From Lachnospiraceae bacterium (GTDB lineage Bacteria; Bacillota; Clostridia; Lachnospirales; Lachnospiraceae), in contig JAETTM010000045.1 of the NCBI GenBank assembly GCA_021769135.1, positions 1 through 50,847 of the forward strand: a stretch of DNA of 50,847 bases, given 5' to 3'. A program made the position numbers and the translations under genes. The notes below the pieces were generated by a model. It was not told where the DNA came from and made no database searches. It was given only the letters and a program-made list of their open reading frames with translations. Position 1 is the first letter of the stretch. The number at the start of each line of letters is the position of its first letter. Positions 1 through 9,448 of the stretch are shown in pieces.

Positions 1-1025
1 GTCTTAAGCGCTACTGCCAAAGCTGCTGCCCCCTGGCAGATGTTGGAAACAAAGCTTCCCGGCCCCATAATCGCTTCATAGCCATATGTTGCATAAGACT
101 GTACAATAGGAGGCACAAAACTCCAATGCATACCCGTCATTACCAGCAAAGGCATAAATGCGCCCATCAGTGTAGGTACCAGCCAGCTTACATGCTGATT
201 CAGGTAATCCGCCCCAGATGCCAAAGCAGTACCTATCGTATATCCTAAAGGCCCTAAAACGATAAATGTTACCGGCGCTACAATCAGAATTGTAATTAAC
301 GGCTTGGACAAAAACTTAATGGGCTTGGGCGAAATTTTATCCGCAAAAGGCTCCACATAAGACATCAGCCATATAGCCAGGATGCTGGGGATTACACTGG
401 AGCCGTAAGAAATCAATGTTACCGGAAGCCCTATAAACCGAACCGGCTCCCCCGCCGATACCAAAGTGGCAAAATTGGGGTGTATCAAAGCCGCTCCTAT
501 AACAGCCGCTACATATAAGTTACACTTTAATTTAGATGCCGTAGATAATGCCACCAGTACAGGCAGGAAATAAAATGCAGCATCTGAGATAAAATTAATT
601 ATGTAATAGGTCTGTGAATCCCCCGTCACCAAGCCAAAAAATGTCAGCAACGTCAGTAAAGCCTTCAACATACCTCCGGCAATCAGGGCCGGGATAATTG
701 GTGCAAAGATGCCCGAAACCATGCTCATAGCCCGATTGACGATATTCTCCTTCTTCTCCAATCCGGCTTTTTCCTCCCCAATAGGTCCTCTTTTCCGAAT
801 TTCCTCCAATACATGGGGTACATCTGTGCCGATAATAATCTGATATACGCCGCCCTTTTTCACAGCGCCTACTACTCCCTTCACCGTCTTAACCCCATCC
901 AAATCCGCTTTTGAATCGTCCTTCAGATTAAGGCGCAGCCTGGTGGCACAGTTGGTCATGAAAGATATGTTATCAATCCCTCCCATGTGAGTTAAAATTC
1001 CGTCTGCCATTTCTTTGTAATTCAT
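1..1025 (-). CDS. PTS beta-glucoside transporter EIIBC, C-terminally cut by window edge
   Basis: The protein reads from ATG at 1025 and runs off the left edge, so only about 341 residues are visible. The N-terminal EIIB domain has the motif NCATRLRL with the phosphorylatable cysteine at residue 26. It is followed by a linker and the polytopic EIIC domain, starting near residue 100 with FAPIIPALIAGGM, as in BglF/BglP proteins. Such transporters import and phosphorylate aryl-beta-glucosides or cellobiose-type sugars. A ribosome-binding site (GAGGAATTACC) precedes the start. The gene lies directly downstream of a licT-type antiterminator gene and has its own RAT-like sequence in the intercistronic gap. 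Whether an EIIA domain is fused at the C-terminus cannot be seen. The exact sugar is not determinable. Confidence 0.93.
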   Translation of the reverse strand, partial: MNYKEMADGILTHMGGIDNISFMTNCATRLRLNLKDDSKADLDGVKTVKGVVGAVKKGGVYQIIIGTDVPHVLEEIRKRGPIGEEKAGLEKKENIVNRAMSMVSGIFAPIIPALIAGGMLKALLTLLTFFGLVTGDSQTYYIINFISDAAFYFLPVLVALSTASKLKCNLYVAAVIGAALIHPNFATLVSAGEPVRFIGLPVTLISYGSSVIPSILAIWLMSYVEPFADKISPKPIKFLSKPLITILIVAPVTFIVLGPLGYTIGTALASGADYLNQHVSWLVPTLMGAFMPLLVMTGMHWSFVPPIVQSYATYGYEAIMGPGSFVSNICQGAAALAVALK

Positions 1026-1053
1026 GGTAATTCCTCTCTTTCTTTTTTATTTT

Positions 1054-1086
1054 TAGGTTTTGCCCACTCAGTTGCGGTTACAATCC
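1054..1086 (-). promoter_or_regulatory. Second RAT (ribonucleic antiterminator)-like site between licT and EIIBC
   Basis: On the minus strand the sequence begins GGATTGTAACCGC and ends GGGCAAAACC. This matches the conserved RAT consensus bound by BglG/LicT proteins (GGATTGTTACTGC..GCAGGCAAAACC). The central CCGC/GTGG arms can pair. No clear terminator stem follows before the EIIBC start codon 29 bases on, unlike the upstream copy. The E. coli bgl operon also has a second RAT between bglG and bglF. Confidence 0.75.
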
Positions 1087-1101
1087 GTATTTACAATATG
1101 A

Positions 1102-1947
1102 CTATTTTATATCTTCACGCCGAATCACACGGCCGATATGAAGCATTAGATACATTTTTTCTTCATTGGTGATATTGGTCTTAAATTTCTGTAAAAAATA
1201 CTCCTGTATTTTGCATACACAGGAATAGCATCCCGGATAAACCGCTTTCACCTGTTCATATAAAGTATCGTCATCGCTGTCTGTCAATTCCCCCTCCAAA
1301 ACCCTATGTACAAAATAGCGGATATGGGTAACCAGCCGCTGATAATCCAGGCTATCCTCATTCAAATGCAGATTAAAATGAATCTGAATAATCCGCAGTG
1401 TTTTCTGCACTGTCCTTGTAGCCAGAATTGTAGTTTCCATCTCTTCCCCTGATTGCGTAGCATTCACAAAATGCAAAGCAATATAGCCGGCCTCGTCTTC
1501 CGGCAGCCAGGTATTTTCATAATAAGCGATTATCTTTATCGCTTTCTTTGCCGCCTCATATTCTTTTGGATAAAAACGTTTAATCTCCCAAAGCAAATTG
1601 TTTTTTAATGGGAGCCCTTGTTTACTCCGATACAGCGCATAGCTGATATGGTCTGTCAAAGCCACATAAATGGCATCTGAAAAAGTAACTTTTAAAAATT
1701 TCTGTGCCTCTTCAATAATCCGCCAGGACAATTCCAGATGATTTGCCGGAATCTGTCCCATAAGCTCTGTAAAGCGGGAAGTAAGTTCCGGAGAATCTAT
1801 CACAAATCTCTTCTCCGCCAGCCCGGCATCTATCTTGTCGCCGGGCTTTTTTCCAAATGCGAGCCCTCTCCCTATCAAAACCATCTCCAGCTGTTGGTTA
1901 TTTTCCACTAAAACAATATTATTGTTATAAACCTTTTTAATCACCAT
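1102..1947 (-). CDS. licT: BglG/LicT-family PRD-containing transcriptional antiterminator
   Basis: This 281-residue protein fits the BglG/LicT family: an RNA-binding CAT domain (about residues 1-58, starting MVIKKVYNNN) followed by two PTS regulation domains (PRD1 about 65-170, PRD2 about 171-281). Conserved PRD histidines are visible in LTDHISYAL, ALHFVNA, THIRYFVH and MLHIGRV. I start at 1947 because GGAGGTG lies 8 bases upstream. An ATG-like extension to 1968 has no ribosome-binding site. The protein should bind the RAT hairpins at 2024-2054 and 1054-1086 and prevent termination when the cognate sugar is transported. EII-mediated phosphorylation of PRD histidines would control it. It is transcribed with the downstream EIIBC gene. 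Confidence 0.93.
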   Translation of the reverse strand: MVIKKVYNNNIVLVENNQQLEMVLIGRGLAFGKKPGDKIDAGLAEKRFVIDSPELTSRFTELMGQIPANHLELSWRIIEEAQKFLKVTFSDAIYVALTDHISYALYRSKQGLPLKNNLLWEIKRFYPKEYEAAKKAIKIIAYYENTWLPEDEAGYIALHFVNATQSGEEMETTILATRTVQKTLRIIQIHFNLHLNEDSLDYQRLVTHIRYFVHRVLEGELTDSDDDTLYEQVKAVYPGCYSCVCKIQEYFLQKFKTNITNEEKMYLMLHIGRVIRREDIK

Positions 1948-1978
1948 CTTTCCTTCACCTCCTTCCAACGCAATAAAA

Positions 1979-2029
1979 AAGACCAGACAAATAAAGCCAA
2001 CTTCTACGTACAGCCTTATTTTCCAGTCT
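1979..2029 (-). terminator. Leader terminator overlapping RAT1
   Basis: On the minus strand AAGAC..AATAAGGCT pairs with GGCTTTATTTG..GGTCTT and is followed by TTTTTTATT. The 5' arm overlaps the 3' end of the RAT hairpin, the classic mutually exclusive antiterminator/terminator arrangement upstream of licT. Confidence 0.8.
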
Positions 2030-2054
2030 TGCCTGCCACATGCAGTTACAATCC
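2024..2054 (-). promoter_or_regulatory. RAT antiterminator site upstream of licT
   Basis: The minus-strand sequence runs GGATTGTAACTGC-atgtg-GCAGGCAAGACTG, a near-perfect match to the BglG/LicT RAT consensus. ACTGC and GCAGG form the central stem. It overlaps the terminator just downstream, so LicT binding should stabilise it and allow read-through into licT and the EIIBC gene. Confidence 0.88.
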
Positions 2055-2073
2055 GAATGTTTTTGTTAAATTT

Positions 2074-2102
2074 AAATTACCACATTCCCCCTTTCTTGTC
2101 AA
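2074..2102 (-). promoter_or_regulatory. Promoter of licT operon
   Basis: TTGACA at 2102-2097, a 17-base spacer, then TAATTT at 2079-2074, all on the minus strand. Transcription would begin near 2067, just upstream of the RAT. Confidence 0.7.
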
Positions 2103-2240
2103 ACGTTTTTTTATAAATCTAATCACACAAATTAACCCACATTATAACAATCCGCTTTCTTTCTACCAGAAGAATAAAAAAATAGAAACTGCCCAAAATA
2201 AGGCAAAGAAATTATGGCATGATTTATAAACACCGAAATA

Positions 2241-2264
2241 GCAAATGCCCTGAAAATCATTTGC
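2241..2264. repeat. Inverted repeat in POR leader
   Basis: GCAAATG, ten bases, then CATTTGC, a perfect 7-bp inverted repeat about 26 bases upstream of the POR start. It could be an operator or an RNA hairpin. No regulator can be named from sequence alone. Confidence 0.45.
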
Positions 2265-2289
2265 GGAACCGGAATTAGGAGGCTTATAT

Positions 2290-5200
2290 ATGAAAAGAAT
2301 GCAGAAAACAATGGACGGAAACCAGGCGGCTGCCCATGTGGCGTATGCTTACAGCGATACGGCTGCCATATACCCTATCACCCCCTCATCCACTATGGCG
2401 GAATATACCGATGAATGGGCCACGGAAGGGCGGGAAAATATTTTCGGGCAGACGGTTAAAGTGGCGGAAATGCAGTCCGAAGCCGGTGCTGCCGGCGCTG
2501 TACACGGCTCTCTCGCCGCCGGTGCGCTCACCACTACATTCACCGCCTCCCAAGGGCTTCTCCTTATGATTCCCAACCTTTATAAAATAGCGGGCGAACT
2601 GCTGCCCGGCGTATTCCATGTGGCCGCCAGGACTATCGCCAGCCATGCCCTTTCCATCTTCGGCGACCACTCCGATATCTACGCCTGCCGCCAGACCGGA
2701 GCGGCTATCCTTGCCAGCGGCAGCGTGCAGGAAGTCATGGACTTATCCCCCGTTGCCCATCTGGCCGCCATCAAAGGGCGCCTTCCCTTCCTGAATTTTT
2801 TTGACGGCTTCCGCACTTCCCATGAAATGCAGAAAATCCATGTATGGTCCTACGATGATTTGAAGGAACTGGCGGACATGGATGCCATTGGGCAGTTCCG
2901 GCATAATGCCTTAAACCCCAACCATGCCAGACTTATGGGCTCCGCCCAGAACCCTGATATTTTCTTCCAGGCCAGGGAAGCTTCCAACGGATATTATAAT
3001 GCCCTCCCTTCCCTGGTGGAGTCTTACATGGGGCAAATCAACGAAAAAATCGGAACCAATTACGGCCTTTTCAATTATTATGGTGCCCATGATGCCCAGC
3101 ATATTATTATCGCCATGGGTTCCGTATGCGAAACCATCAAAGAAACCATCGACTACCTTGCACAAAATAACAGCGGCATCAAAGCCGGGCTGATTGAAGT
3201 ACATCTTTACCGCCCTTTCAGCGCCGTCCGCCTGTTATCGCTGATTCCCGATTCCGTATCCAGGATTACCGTTTTAGACCGGACTAAAGAGCCCGGGGCC
3301 GTAGGGGAGCCCCTTTATCTGGACGTAGTTGCCGCCCTGAAGGATACCAGGTTTGGCCAAATCCCTGTTTTTTCCGGCCGGTATGGCATCAGCTCGAAAG
3401 ATACTGAGCCCAGCCAGATTTATGCCGTATACAAAAACAGCATATCCATGTCCAAACGGGTATTTACCATCGGCATTACGGACGATGTAACCCACCTTTC
3501 CCTGGATACTCCGGATTCCATATACCCCGCCCCTTCAGCGACTATATGCTGTAAATTCTGGGGTCTAGGCGGCGATGGAACGGTCAGCGCAAATAAAAGT
3601 TCTATTAAAATTATCGGAAATCACACCGACAAATATGTGCAGGCTTATTTTGACTACGATTCGAAAAAATCCCGCGGCCTCACAGTATCCCATCTCCGTT
3701 TTGGCGATGCCCCCATCCGCTCCGCTTATCTAATCAATAAAGCGGATTTCGTAGCATGCCATAACCCTGCCTATCTTCATAAATATAATATGGTACAGGA
3801 AGTCAAAGACGGCGGCACTTTCCTGCTCAACTGCTACTATAAGGAAGAGGAACTGGAAAACTATCTTCCCGGCCAGGTGAAGCGTTATATTGCTGACCAC
3901 CATATCAAGCTCTATGTCATCGACGCGCTCCGCATCGGGAAGGAAATCGGGCTCAACAATAAAATCAGCACCATTTTGCAGGCCGCCTTTTTCCGTCTGG
4001 CCAACATCATCCCTATGGAAGAGGCCAGGAGGCTTATGAAGGAGGCAGCCGCCGTAAGCTATCAGAAAAAAGGCGAAAAAGTAATTCAGATGAACTATGA
4101 AGCCATTGACAGAGGGCTTGAAGGCGTATTGGAAATCCCCGTCCGCCCCGAATGGAAAGATGCGGCGGATGAGCCTCTGGATGCCAGGCTTTTGCCCGAC
4201 CGCCCGGAAGTCTTGGCTTATGTGGAAAATTTGCAGAAGCCAATCTCCTTGCAGCAAGGCAATTCCCTGCCCGTATCCGCTTTCCTCCCTTATGCGGACG
4301 GTTCCTTTCCTTCCGGAAGCACCGCCCATGAGAGGCGCAATGTGGCTACGGAAATTCCCGTATGGAAGCCGGAAAACTGTATCCAATGCTGCCGCTGTTC
4401 CTTCGTATGCCCTCACGCCGTTATACGCCCTGCTGCCATGACCGAAGAAGAGAAGGCCAATGCGCCGGAAGGCATGCGGACTCTGCCCATGGCCGGTATG
4501 CCCGGTTATACTTTTTCCATTACCGTTTCCGAAACGGACTGTACCGGCTGCGGCTCCTGCGCCGGAGTATGCCCCGGCAAGAACGGGGAAAAAGCCCTTG
4601 CCATGTGCCCGGTGAAGGAGCACGAAGAACGGCAGCAATATTTCGACTACGGAAAATCCCTGCCCCCAAAAACGGAAATAATAGAAAAGTTCGGCAAAAC
4701 CACGGTAAAAGGAAGCCAGTTCCGCCAGCCGATGCTGGAATTCCACGGAGCCTGCGCCGGATGCGGGGAAACCCCTTATGCCATCCTGATTACCCGGCTG
4801 TTTGGGGAACGGATGTATATTGCCAATGCCACAGGCTGTTCCTCCATCTGGGCCAACTCTTCCCCTTCCACCGCCTATACCGCCAATGCCCTTGGCCAGG
4901 GGCCGGCCTGGGCCAATTCCCTTTTCGAGGATGCCGCAGAGTTCGGCTATGGCATGGCATTAGCCCAAAATGCCCTCCGCAGCAGGCTGAAAGGCCATGC
5001 CAGGCAGCTTCTCCAGCTACTGGACGGCGCTGGAGATAACGGCAACAGCCGCGCTCCCGCCAATAATCACATTGAGGCCAAAATCAGCGCTAGTTCCGAC
5101 AAATTATTCCAGGCTCTTGGCCAATGGCTTTCCACCTTTTCTGACGGCGGCCAGAATACGGCTGACACCAATGCCCTGATAGCAGCGCTGGAAACTTATC

Positions 5201-5979
5201 TTGCCGAAAGCAACTGTCAAGCCGACAAAACAGAGCAAAAGGAATATGCTCAATCAAATTCCACAACACAACTATGTCAGAAGTTATTGGACGGCAAAGA
5301 CTTTCTCGCCAAAAAATCCCAATGGATTTTCGGTGGCGACGGATGGGCCTATGACATCGGATTCGGAGGCTTGGACCACGTGCTGGCCAGCGGAGAAGAT
5401 ATCAATGTGCTCGTTTTCGATACGGAAGTCTACTCCAACACCGGCGGCCAGGCTTCCAAAGCCACCCCTACCGGCTCCACCGCCAAGTTCGCTTCCGGCG
5501 GCAAAACCCGGAAAAAGAAAGAGCTGGCCGCCATGGCCATCACTTACGGCTATGTTTATGTGGCCCAGATTGCCATGGGCGCCGACTATAACCAGGCCAT
5601 AAAGGCCATTACGGAAGCGGAATCCTATCCGGGCCCTTCCCTTATTATCGCCTATGCCCCGTGCATCAGCCACGGCATCCGCTCCGGCATGGGAAGCTCT
5701 CAGCACGAGGAAGCCAAAGCGGTAGAAACCGGTTACTGGCATCTTTTCCGCTTCAATCCATCTTTAAAGGAGCTAGGGGGAAACCCTTTTACTTTAGACA
5801 GCAAAGAGCCCACCATGGATTATGAAGAATTTTTATCCGGGGAAAACCGGTATCAGCTGTTAAAACGGATGCATCCCCAGATGGCGGAGGAACTATTTGC
5901 CCAAGCCGCCTCCCATGCCAAAGAAAGATATGAATATTTGAAAAAACTTATCGACCTATACGATACCAGTCTGCTATAA
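2290..5979 (+). CDS. nifJ: Pyruvate:ferredoxin (flavodoxin) oxidoreductase
   Basis: This single-chain POR oxidises pyruvate to acetyl-CoA and CO2 and reduces ferredoxin or flavodoxin, a central step in anaerobic fermentation. The N-terminal domain has YPITPSS at residues 28-34. Two 4Fe-4S clusters are bound by Cys 697/700/703/707 and Cys 751/754/757/761. CAGCGE near 822 contributes a further cluster ligand region. The thiamine-diphosphate site GDGWAYDIGFGG is near 1016, followed by YSNTGGQ. The ATG at 2290 has TTAGGAGG at the right distance. At 1229 residues it is slightly longer than the usual 1170-1190. The excess sits in a poorly conserved Gln/Asn-rich linker around residues 905-1005, just before the TPP motif. 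Confidence 0.97.
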   Translation: MKRMQKTMDGNQAAAHVAYAYSDTAAIYPITPSSTMAEYTDEWATEGRENIFGQTVKVAEMQSEAGAAGAVHGSLAAGALTTTFTASQGLLLMIPNLYKIAGELLPGVFHVAARTIASHALSIFGDHSDIYACRQTGAAILASGSVQEVMDLSPVAHLAAIKGRLPFLNFFDGFRTSHEMQKIHVWSYDDLKELADMDAIGQFRHNALNPNHARLMGSAQNPDIFFQAREASNGYYNALPSLVESYMGQINEKIGTNYGLFNYYGAHDAQHIIIAMGSVCETIKETIDYLAQNNSGIKAGLIEVHLYRPFSAVRLLSLIPDSVSRITVLDRTKEPGAVGEPLYLDVVAALKDTRFGQIPVFSGRYGISSKDTEPSQIYAVYKNSISMSKRVFTIGITDDVTHLSLDTPDSIYPAPSATICCKFWGLGGDGTVSANKSSIKIIGNHTDKYVQAYFDYDSKKSRGLTVSHLRFGDAPIRSAYLINKADFVACHNPAYLHKYNMVQEVKDGGTFLLNCYYKEEELENYLPGQVKRYIADHHIKLYVIDALRIGKEIGLNNKISTILQAAFFRLANIIPMEEARRLMKEAAAVSYQKKGEKVIQMNYEAIDRGLEGVLEIPVRPEWKDAADEPLDARLLPDRPEVLAYVENLQKPISLQQGNSLPVSAFLPYADGSFPSGSTAHERRNVATEIPVWKPENCIQCCRCSFVCPHAVIRPAAMTEEEKANAPEGMRTLPMAGMPGYTFSITVSETDCTGCGSCAGVCPGKNGEKALAMCPVKEHEERQQYFDYGKSLPPKTEIIEKFGKTTVKGSQFRQPMLEFHGACAGCGETPYAILITRLFGERMYIANATGCSSIWANSSPSTAYTANALGQGPAWANSLFEDAAEFGYGMALAQNALRSRLKGHARQLLQLLDGAGDNGNSRAPANNHIEAKISASSDKLFQALGQWLSTFSDGGQNTADTNALIAALETYLAESNCQADKTEQKEYAQSNSTTQLCQKLLDGKDFLAKKSQWIFGGDGWAYDIGFGGLDHVLASGEDINVLVFDTEVYSNTGGQASKATPTGSTAKFASGGKTRKKKELAAMAITYGYVYVAQIAMGADYNQAIKAITEAESYPGPSLIIAYAPCISHGIRSGMGSSQHEEAKAVETGYWHLFRFNPSLKELGGNPFTLDSKEPTMDYEEFLSGENRYQLLKRMHPQMAEELFAQAASHAKERYEYLKKLIDLYDTSLL

Positions 5980-6096
5980 TATGGAAATATAAGATGTACC
6001 GGTGCGCTGCCCGGCACGAAACCACAGTAAGCGACAAGTGCAATTCGCCGTTTACAAAACCTATACACATAATGCAGCGCAGAAATGGGGTTTATT

Positions 6097-7275
6097 ATGA
6101 AAGCGACAAAAATAAAAGACGGCATTTACTGGGTAGGCGCGGTAGACTGGAATATCCGCAATTTTCATGGCTACAGCACAGAGGAAGGCACCTCTTATGG
6201 CGCTTATCTGATTGTGGATGAAAAAATCACATTGATTGATACTGTAAAAGCTCCTTTTGCAGAAGAAATGCTCTCCCGCATCAGCGATATCCTCCCTCCG
6301 GAAAAAATCGACATTATCATATCCAATCATGTGGAAATGGACCATTCCGGCGCACTGCCCGCTATTTTGGAGCGCTGCCCCAATGCCGCCGTTTACACAA
6401 GCAGCCCGGCCGGGGCCAAAGGGCTTGCCGCCCATTACGGCGACCGTGGATACCTTCCCGTGAAAAGCGGCGATTCCCTTTCCATCGGCAAGCGCACCCT
6501 TACCTTTGTTTCCACTCCAATGCTCCATTGGCCGGACAACATGGTAACTTACTGCCCGGAAGAAAAAATTCTTTTCTCCAATGACGCCTTCGGCCAGCAT
6601 TATGCTTCCACGGAGCATTTCGATGACGAAGTGGACCTTCCCCTTCTTTTATCGGAGGCCAAGAAATATTATGGGAATATCCTCATGTGCTTCGGCAGAC
6701 AGATACAAAATGTATGGAATACCATAAGCAGCCTGGACATCGAGATGATAGCCCCCAGCCACGGCCTTATCTGGCGCAGCCACATCGAAGATATCCTGAA
6801 AGCCTATAGCACATGGAGCGCCAACAACCCGGAAACAGGCGCGATGATTGTCTATGACAGCATGTGGCGTTCCACGGAGATTATGGCAAAAACTATATGC
6901 GAAGCCTTTGCGGATAGCGGCATACCTGCCAGAATCTATGATTTAAAGGCCAACCATATTTCCAATATCATACCGGAAGTATTGACCAGCAAATATATTG
7001 CGGTAGGTTCCCCCACTTTAAACAATCAAATGATGCCTTCCGTGGCGTCCTTCCTTTGCTATTTGAAAGGCCTTTCCCCGAAAAGCAATCGGGAAGCTTT
7101 TGCCTTCGGCTCCTATGGATGGAGCGGCCAGAGCATCGAATTGGTAGAAAAGGAACTGGAAGCCAGCGGATTCCATATCGCTATGGACAAAATACGAATT
7201 AATTATATCCCTTCCGAAGAACATCTGAATGAAATCTATCAAAATGTAAAGAATATGATAGAACAGACAAAATAG
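6097..7275 (+). CDS. A-type flavoprotein / flavodiiron protein (O2 or NO reductase)
   Basis: The N-terminal metallo-beta-lactamase-like domain carries the diiron ligand set HVEMDH (His78, Glu80, Asp82, His83), His144 in MLHWPDN, Asp163 in FSNDAFG and His222 in PSHGLIW. A flavodoxin-like domain follows from about residue 249 (IVYDSMWRSTE) to the end at 392. Family members reduce O2 to water or NO to N2O with electrons from rubredoxin, protecting anaerobes. I start at 6097 rather than 6085 because GGGG sits 7 bases upstream and the alignment of FDPs begins there. A rubredoxin gene starts 23 bases after the stop, which fits a donor/acceptor pair. No terminator is evident between POR and this gene, so read-through is possible. 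Confidence 0.94.
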   Translation: MKATKIKDGIYWVGAVDWNIRNFHGYSTEEGTSYGAYLIVDEKITLIDTVKAPFAEEMLSRISDILPPEKIDIIISNHVEMDHSGALPAILERCPNAAVYTSSPAGAKGLAAHYGDRGYLPVKSGDSLSIGKRTLTFVSTPMLHWPDNMVTYCPEEKILFSNDAFGQHYASTEHFDDEVDLPLLLSEAKKYYGNILMCFGRQIQNVWNTISSLDIEMIAPSHGLIWRSHIEDILKAYSTWSANNPETGAMIVYDSMWRSTEIMAKTICEAFADSGIPARIYDLKANHISNIIPEVLTSKYIAVGSPTLNNQMMPSVASFLCYLKGLSPKSNREAFAFGSYGWSGQSIELVEKELEASGFHIAMDKIRINYIPSEEHLNEIYQNVKNMIEQTK

Positions 7276-7298
7276 GCTGGGAAGGGAAGTGAATAATT

Positions 7299-7457
7299 GT
7301 GGAGAAATATATGTGCGGGCCCTGCGGGTATATTTATGACCCGGAATTGGGCGACCCAGACGGCGGCATAGCCCCCGGCACCCCCTTTGAGGATATTCCC
7401 GATGACTGGGTATGTCCTGTGTGCGGGCTCGGGAAAGATGTGTTTGCCAAAATGTAA
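7299..7457 (+). CDS. Rubredoxin (52 aa) paired with flavodiiron protein
   Basis: This short gene starts at GTG 7299 with GGAAG upstream. The protein carries the two rubredoxin iron-binding knuckles, CGPCGY and CPVCG, separated by the hallmark [15 protein letters not shown] stretch, and ends at 7457. Rubredoxin is a one-electron Fe(Cys)4 carrier. Its position immediately after the flavodiiron gene indicates that it is the electron donor to that enzyme. It is 60-70% similar by eye to the second rubredoxin at 33884. The knuckle cysteines are all present. Confidence 0.93.
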   Translation: MEKYMCGPCGYIYDPELGDPDGGIAPGTPFEDIPDDWVCPVCGLGKDVFAKM

Positions 7458-7519
7458 TTCATTTCATGTATTATCCCATAATTTAGGGCATATTGCCCCG
7501 AAAACTCTACACGTAAAGT

Positions 7520-7565
7520 GGCCGCCAGAAGAGCGTTTCCATATCAACATGCTCTTCTGGCGGCC
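7520..7565. terminator. Long hairpin between convergent rubredoxin and proS genes
   Basis: GGCCGCCAGAAGAGC at 7520-7534 is perfectly complementary to GCTCTTCTGGCGGCC at 7551-7565, with a 16-base loop. It lies between converging genes and probably stops transcription from both sides. Flanking T-tracts are weak, so efficiency is uncertain. Confidence 0.6.
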
Positions 7566-7610
7566 CTTATTTAACATAAGGATGGCTGGCAAAGCCTGGC
7601 ATCCGTTGTT

Positions 7611-9041
7611 TTAATAAGCCCTTCCCCAATATACCATCTTCTTCGCCGGTTTCCCGCAGTAGATGCACGTATCCGACAGGCATTCCTGCTCATAAGGCAT
7701 ACAGCGGCTTGTTACGCCCATGTCTTCCTTTATCTTTTCTTCGCATTCCTGTTCGCCGCACCACATGGCTTTCACGAAGCCCGATTTCTCCGCAAAGTGC
7801 TTCACGAATTCATCCCTCGTTTTCACTTCATAGGTATGGGATTCCAGATGGGCTTTTGCTTTTTTGTACATGCTTGCATGAATATCCTCCAGAATCTCTC
7901 CCACAGCCTTCTCCAGCTCATCCAGCATAACTTCCACTTTCTCCCCATTATCCCGGCGGCAGATGATGCATTTGTTCGCTTCGATATCTTTGGGGCCGAT
8001 TTCCACACGGATAGGAATCCCCCTCATCTCCTGCTCGGAGAATTTCCATCCGGGGCTCTTATCCGAATCATCCACTTTCACCCGGAATCCGCTCAGCCTG
8101 TCTTTCAGTTCAAAGGCTTTATCCAGCACGCCCTCTTTCTTCTGCTGAATCGGGATAATCATCACCTGTGTAGGCGCTACTTTAGGAGGCAGCACCAACC
8201 CTGAATTATCCCCATGCACCATGATAATCGCTCCGATAATACGTGTGGACATCCCCCAGGAAGTCTGATGCACATATTTCAGCTTATTATCCCTGTCCGT
8301 AAACTGGATGCCAAATGCTTTTGCAAATCCATCGCCAAAATTATGGCTGGTTCCTGATTGCAGGGCTTTGCCGTCATGCATCAGCGCTTCAATCGTATAA
8401 GTCGCTTCCGCCCCTGCAAATTTTTCTTTATCCGTCTTGCGCCCTTTCACCACGGGTATCGCCAGAACCTGTTCGCAGAAGTCCGCATAAACATTCAGCA
8501 TCTGCTCTGTCCTTTCCTGGGCTTCTTCCGCAGTAGCGTGCGCCGTATGCCCTTCCTGCCATAAAAACTCCCTGGAACGCAGGAATGGCCTGGTCTCCTT
8601 TTCCCACCGAACCACGCTGCACCACTGGTTATACACACGGGGCAAATCCCTGTAAGACTGGATATCCCCTTTATAAAAATCGCAAAACAGCGTTTCCGAA
8701 GTAGGCCTTACGCACATTCTCTCCTGCAAAGGATTCAGCCCCCCATGGGTTACCCATGCCACTTCAGGCGCAAACCCTTCCACATGGTCTTTTTCCTTTT
8801 GCAGCAGGCTCTCCGGGATAAACATTGGCATGTATACATTTTCCACGCCCGTAGCCTTAAACATATCGTCCAACTGCCTTTGGATTAATTCCCAAATCGC
8901 ATATCCCGCCGGCTTAATGACCATACAGCCCTTCACGTTGGAATAATCAATCAACTCCGCCTTCTTCACCACATCCGTATACCACTGCGCAAAATCCTCG
9001 TCCATGGATGTGATTGCTTCCACCAATTTCTTTTCCGCCAT
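7611..9041 (-). CDS. proS: Prolyl-tRNA synthetase, short archaeal/eukaryotic-like type
   Basis: The enzyme charges tRNA-Pro with proline. The 476-residue protein matches the short ProRS class that lacks the bacterial editing insertion: class II motif 2 region ([19 protein letters not shown]), QEGHTAH, motif 3 near GMSTRIIGA, an anticodon-binding domain, and a C-terminal extension rich in cysteines ending in a tyrosine (YWGRAY), as in the archaeal type. I start at ATG 9041 with GAGGAGAAA directly upstream. An in-frame extension to 9092 lacks support. A T-box leader lies upstream, so expression should respond to uncharged tRNA-Pro. A hairpin follows the stop codon. Confidence 0.96.
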   Translation of the reverse strand: MAEKKLVEAITSMDEDFAQWYTDVVKKAELIDYSNVKGCMVIKPAGYAIWELIQRQLDDMFKATGVENVYMPMFIPESLLQKEKDHVEGFAPEVAWVTHGGLNPLQERMCVRPTSETLFCDFYKGDIQSYRDLPRVYNQWCSVVRWEKETRPFLRSREFLWQEGHTAHATAEEAQERTEQMLNVYADFCEQVLAIPVVKGRKTDKEKFAGAEATYTIEALMHDGKALQSGTSHNFGDGFAKAFGIQFTDRDNKLKYVHQTSWGMSTRIIGAIIMVHGDNSGLVLPPKVAPTQVMIIPIQQKKEGVLDKAFELKDRLSGFRVKVDDSDKSPGWKFSEQEMRGIPIRVEIGPKDIEANKCIICRRDNGEKVEVMLDELEKAVGEILEDIHASMYKKAKAHLESHTYEVKTRDEFVKHFAEKSGFVKAMWCGEQECEEKIKEDMGVTSRCMPYEQECLSDTCIYCGKPAKKMVYWGRAY

Positions 9042-9104
9042 TTTCTCCTCATTTCTGCGCCGTTCTTTTCTTATCGCAGAGCCTGTGTGCACGGCGCTGG
9101 CACA

Positions 9105-9370
9105 AACTCAAACGCCGGGAATCCAATCCCATAAAGGGACCGGATACCCGGCGTTACCACCCTGATTAATGCGGTTTCCCTTCCCGCCGCCATTTCCATA
9201 TTCAGCCCGCCGGAATCATTTGTCACCGCAATCTCTTATCCTGCCGTTAACGCCGGCGCTACGTCGGATTTCTGCAGAAAATAAACTTCCCCGCTGTTCA
9301 CCCGCTGCTCCAAGGCCGGTTCCGGGCCCTTCTGTAAGAACCTTACACCAACCGGTTCCCTCTCTGCTAC
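9105..9370 (-). promoter_or_regulatory. T-box riboswitch upstream of proS
   Basis: On the minus strand the leader begins AGAGAGGGAACCGG near 9366 (stem I), contains GGTGTAAGG and AGCAGCGGGTGAAC, and ends with the T-box AGGGTGGTAACGCC (9163 and downstream). The terminator pairs AACGCCGGG (9155-9147) with CCCGGCGTT (9119-9111), followed by TGAGTTTG. The T-box and terminator arms overlap, as required for tRNA-dependent antitermination. The specifier should be a proline CCN codon. I could not assign it uniquely by eye. Confidence 0.85.
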
Positions 9371-9448
9371 ATATCTGCCCGTACTAATCCTCTTCTTCGC
9401 ATCAAAAATATTGATTTGATTAGATTCTAGGAGAAAAAGCCCCGTTTG

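Noticed and set aside
2029-2229. 66-codon plus-strand ORF upstream of POR
   Set aside because: It lies over the licT promoter and RAT on the opposite strand, has no ribosome-binding site and is low-complexity.
3730-4746. 338-codon ORF antisense to POR
   Set aside because: It is the antisense shadow of a strongly conserved gene; the protein has no recognisable domain and no start signal.
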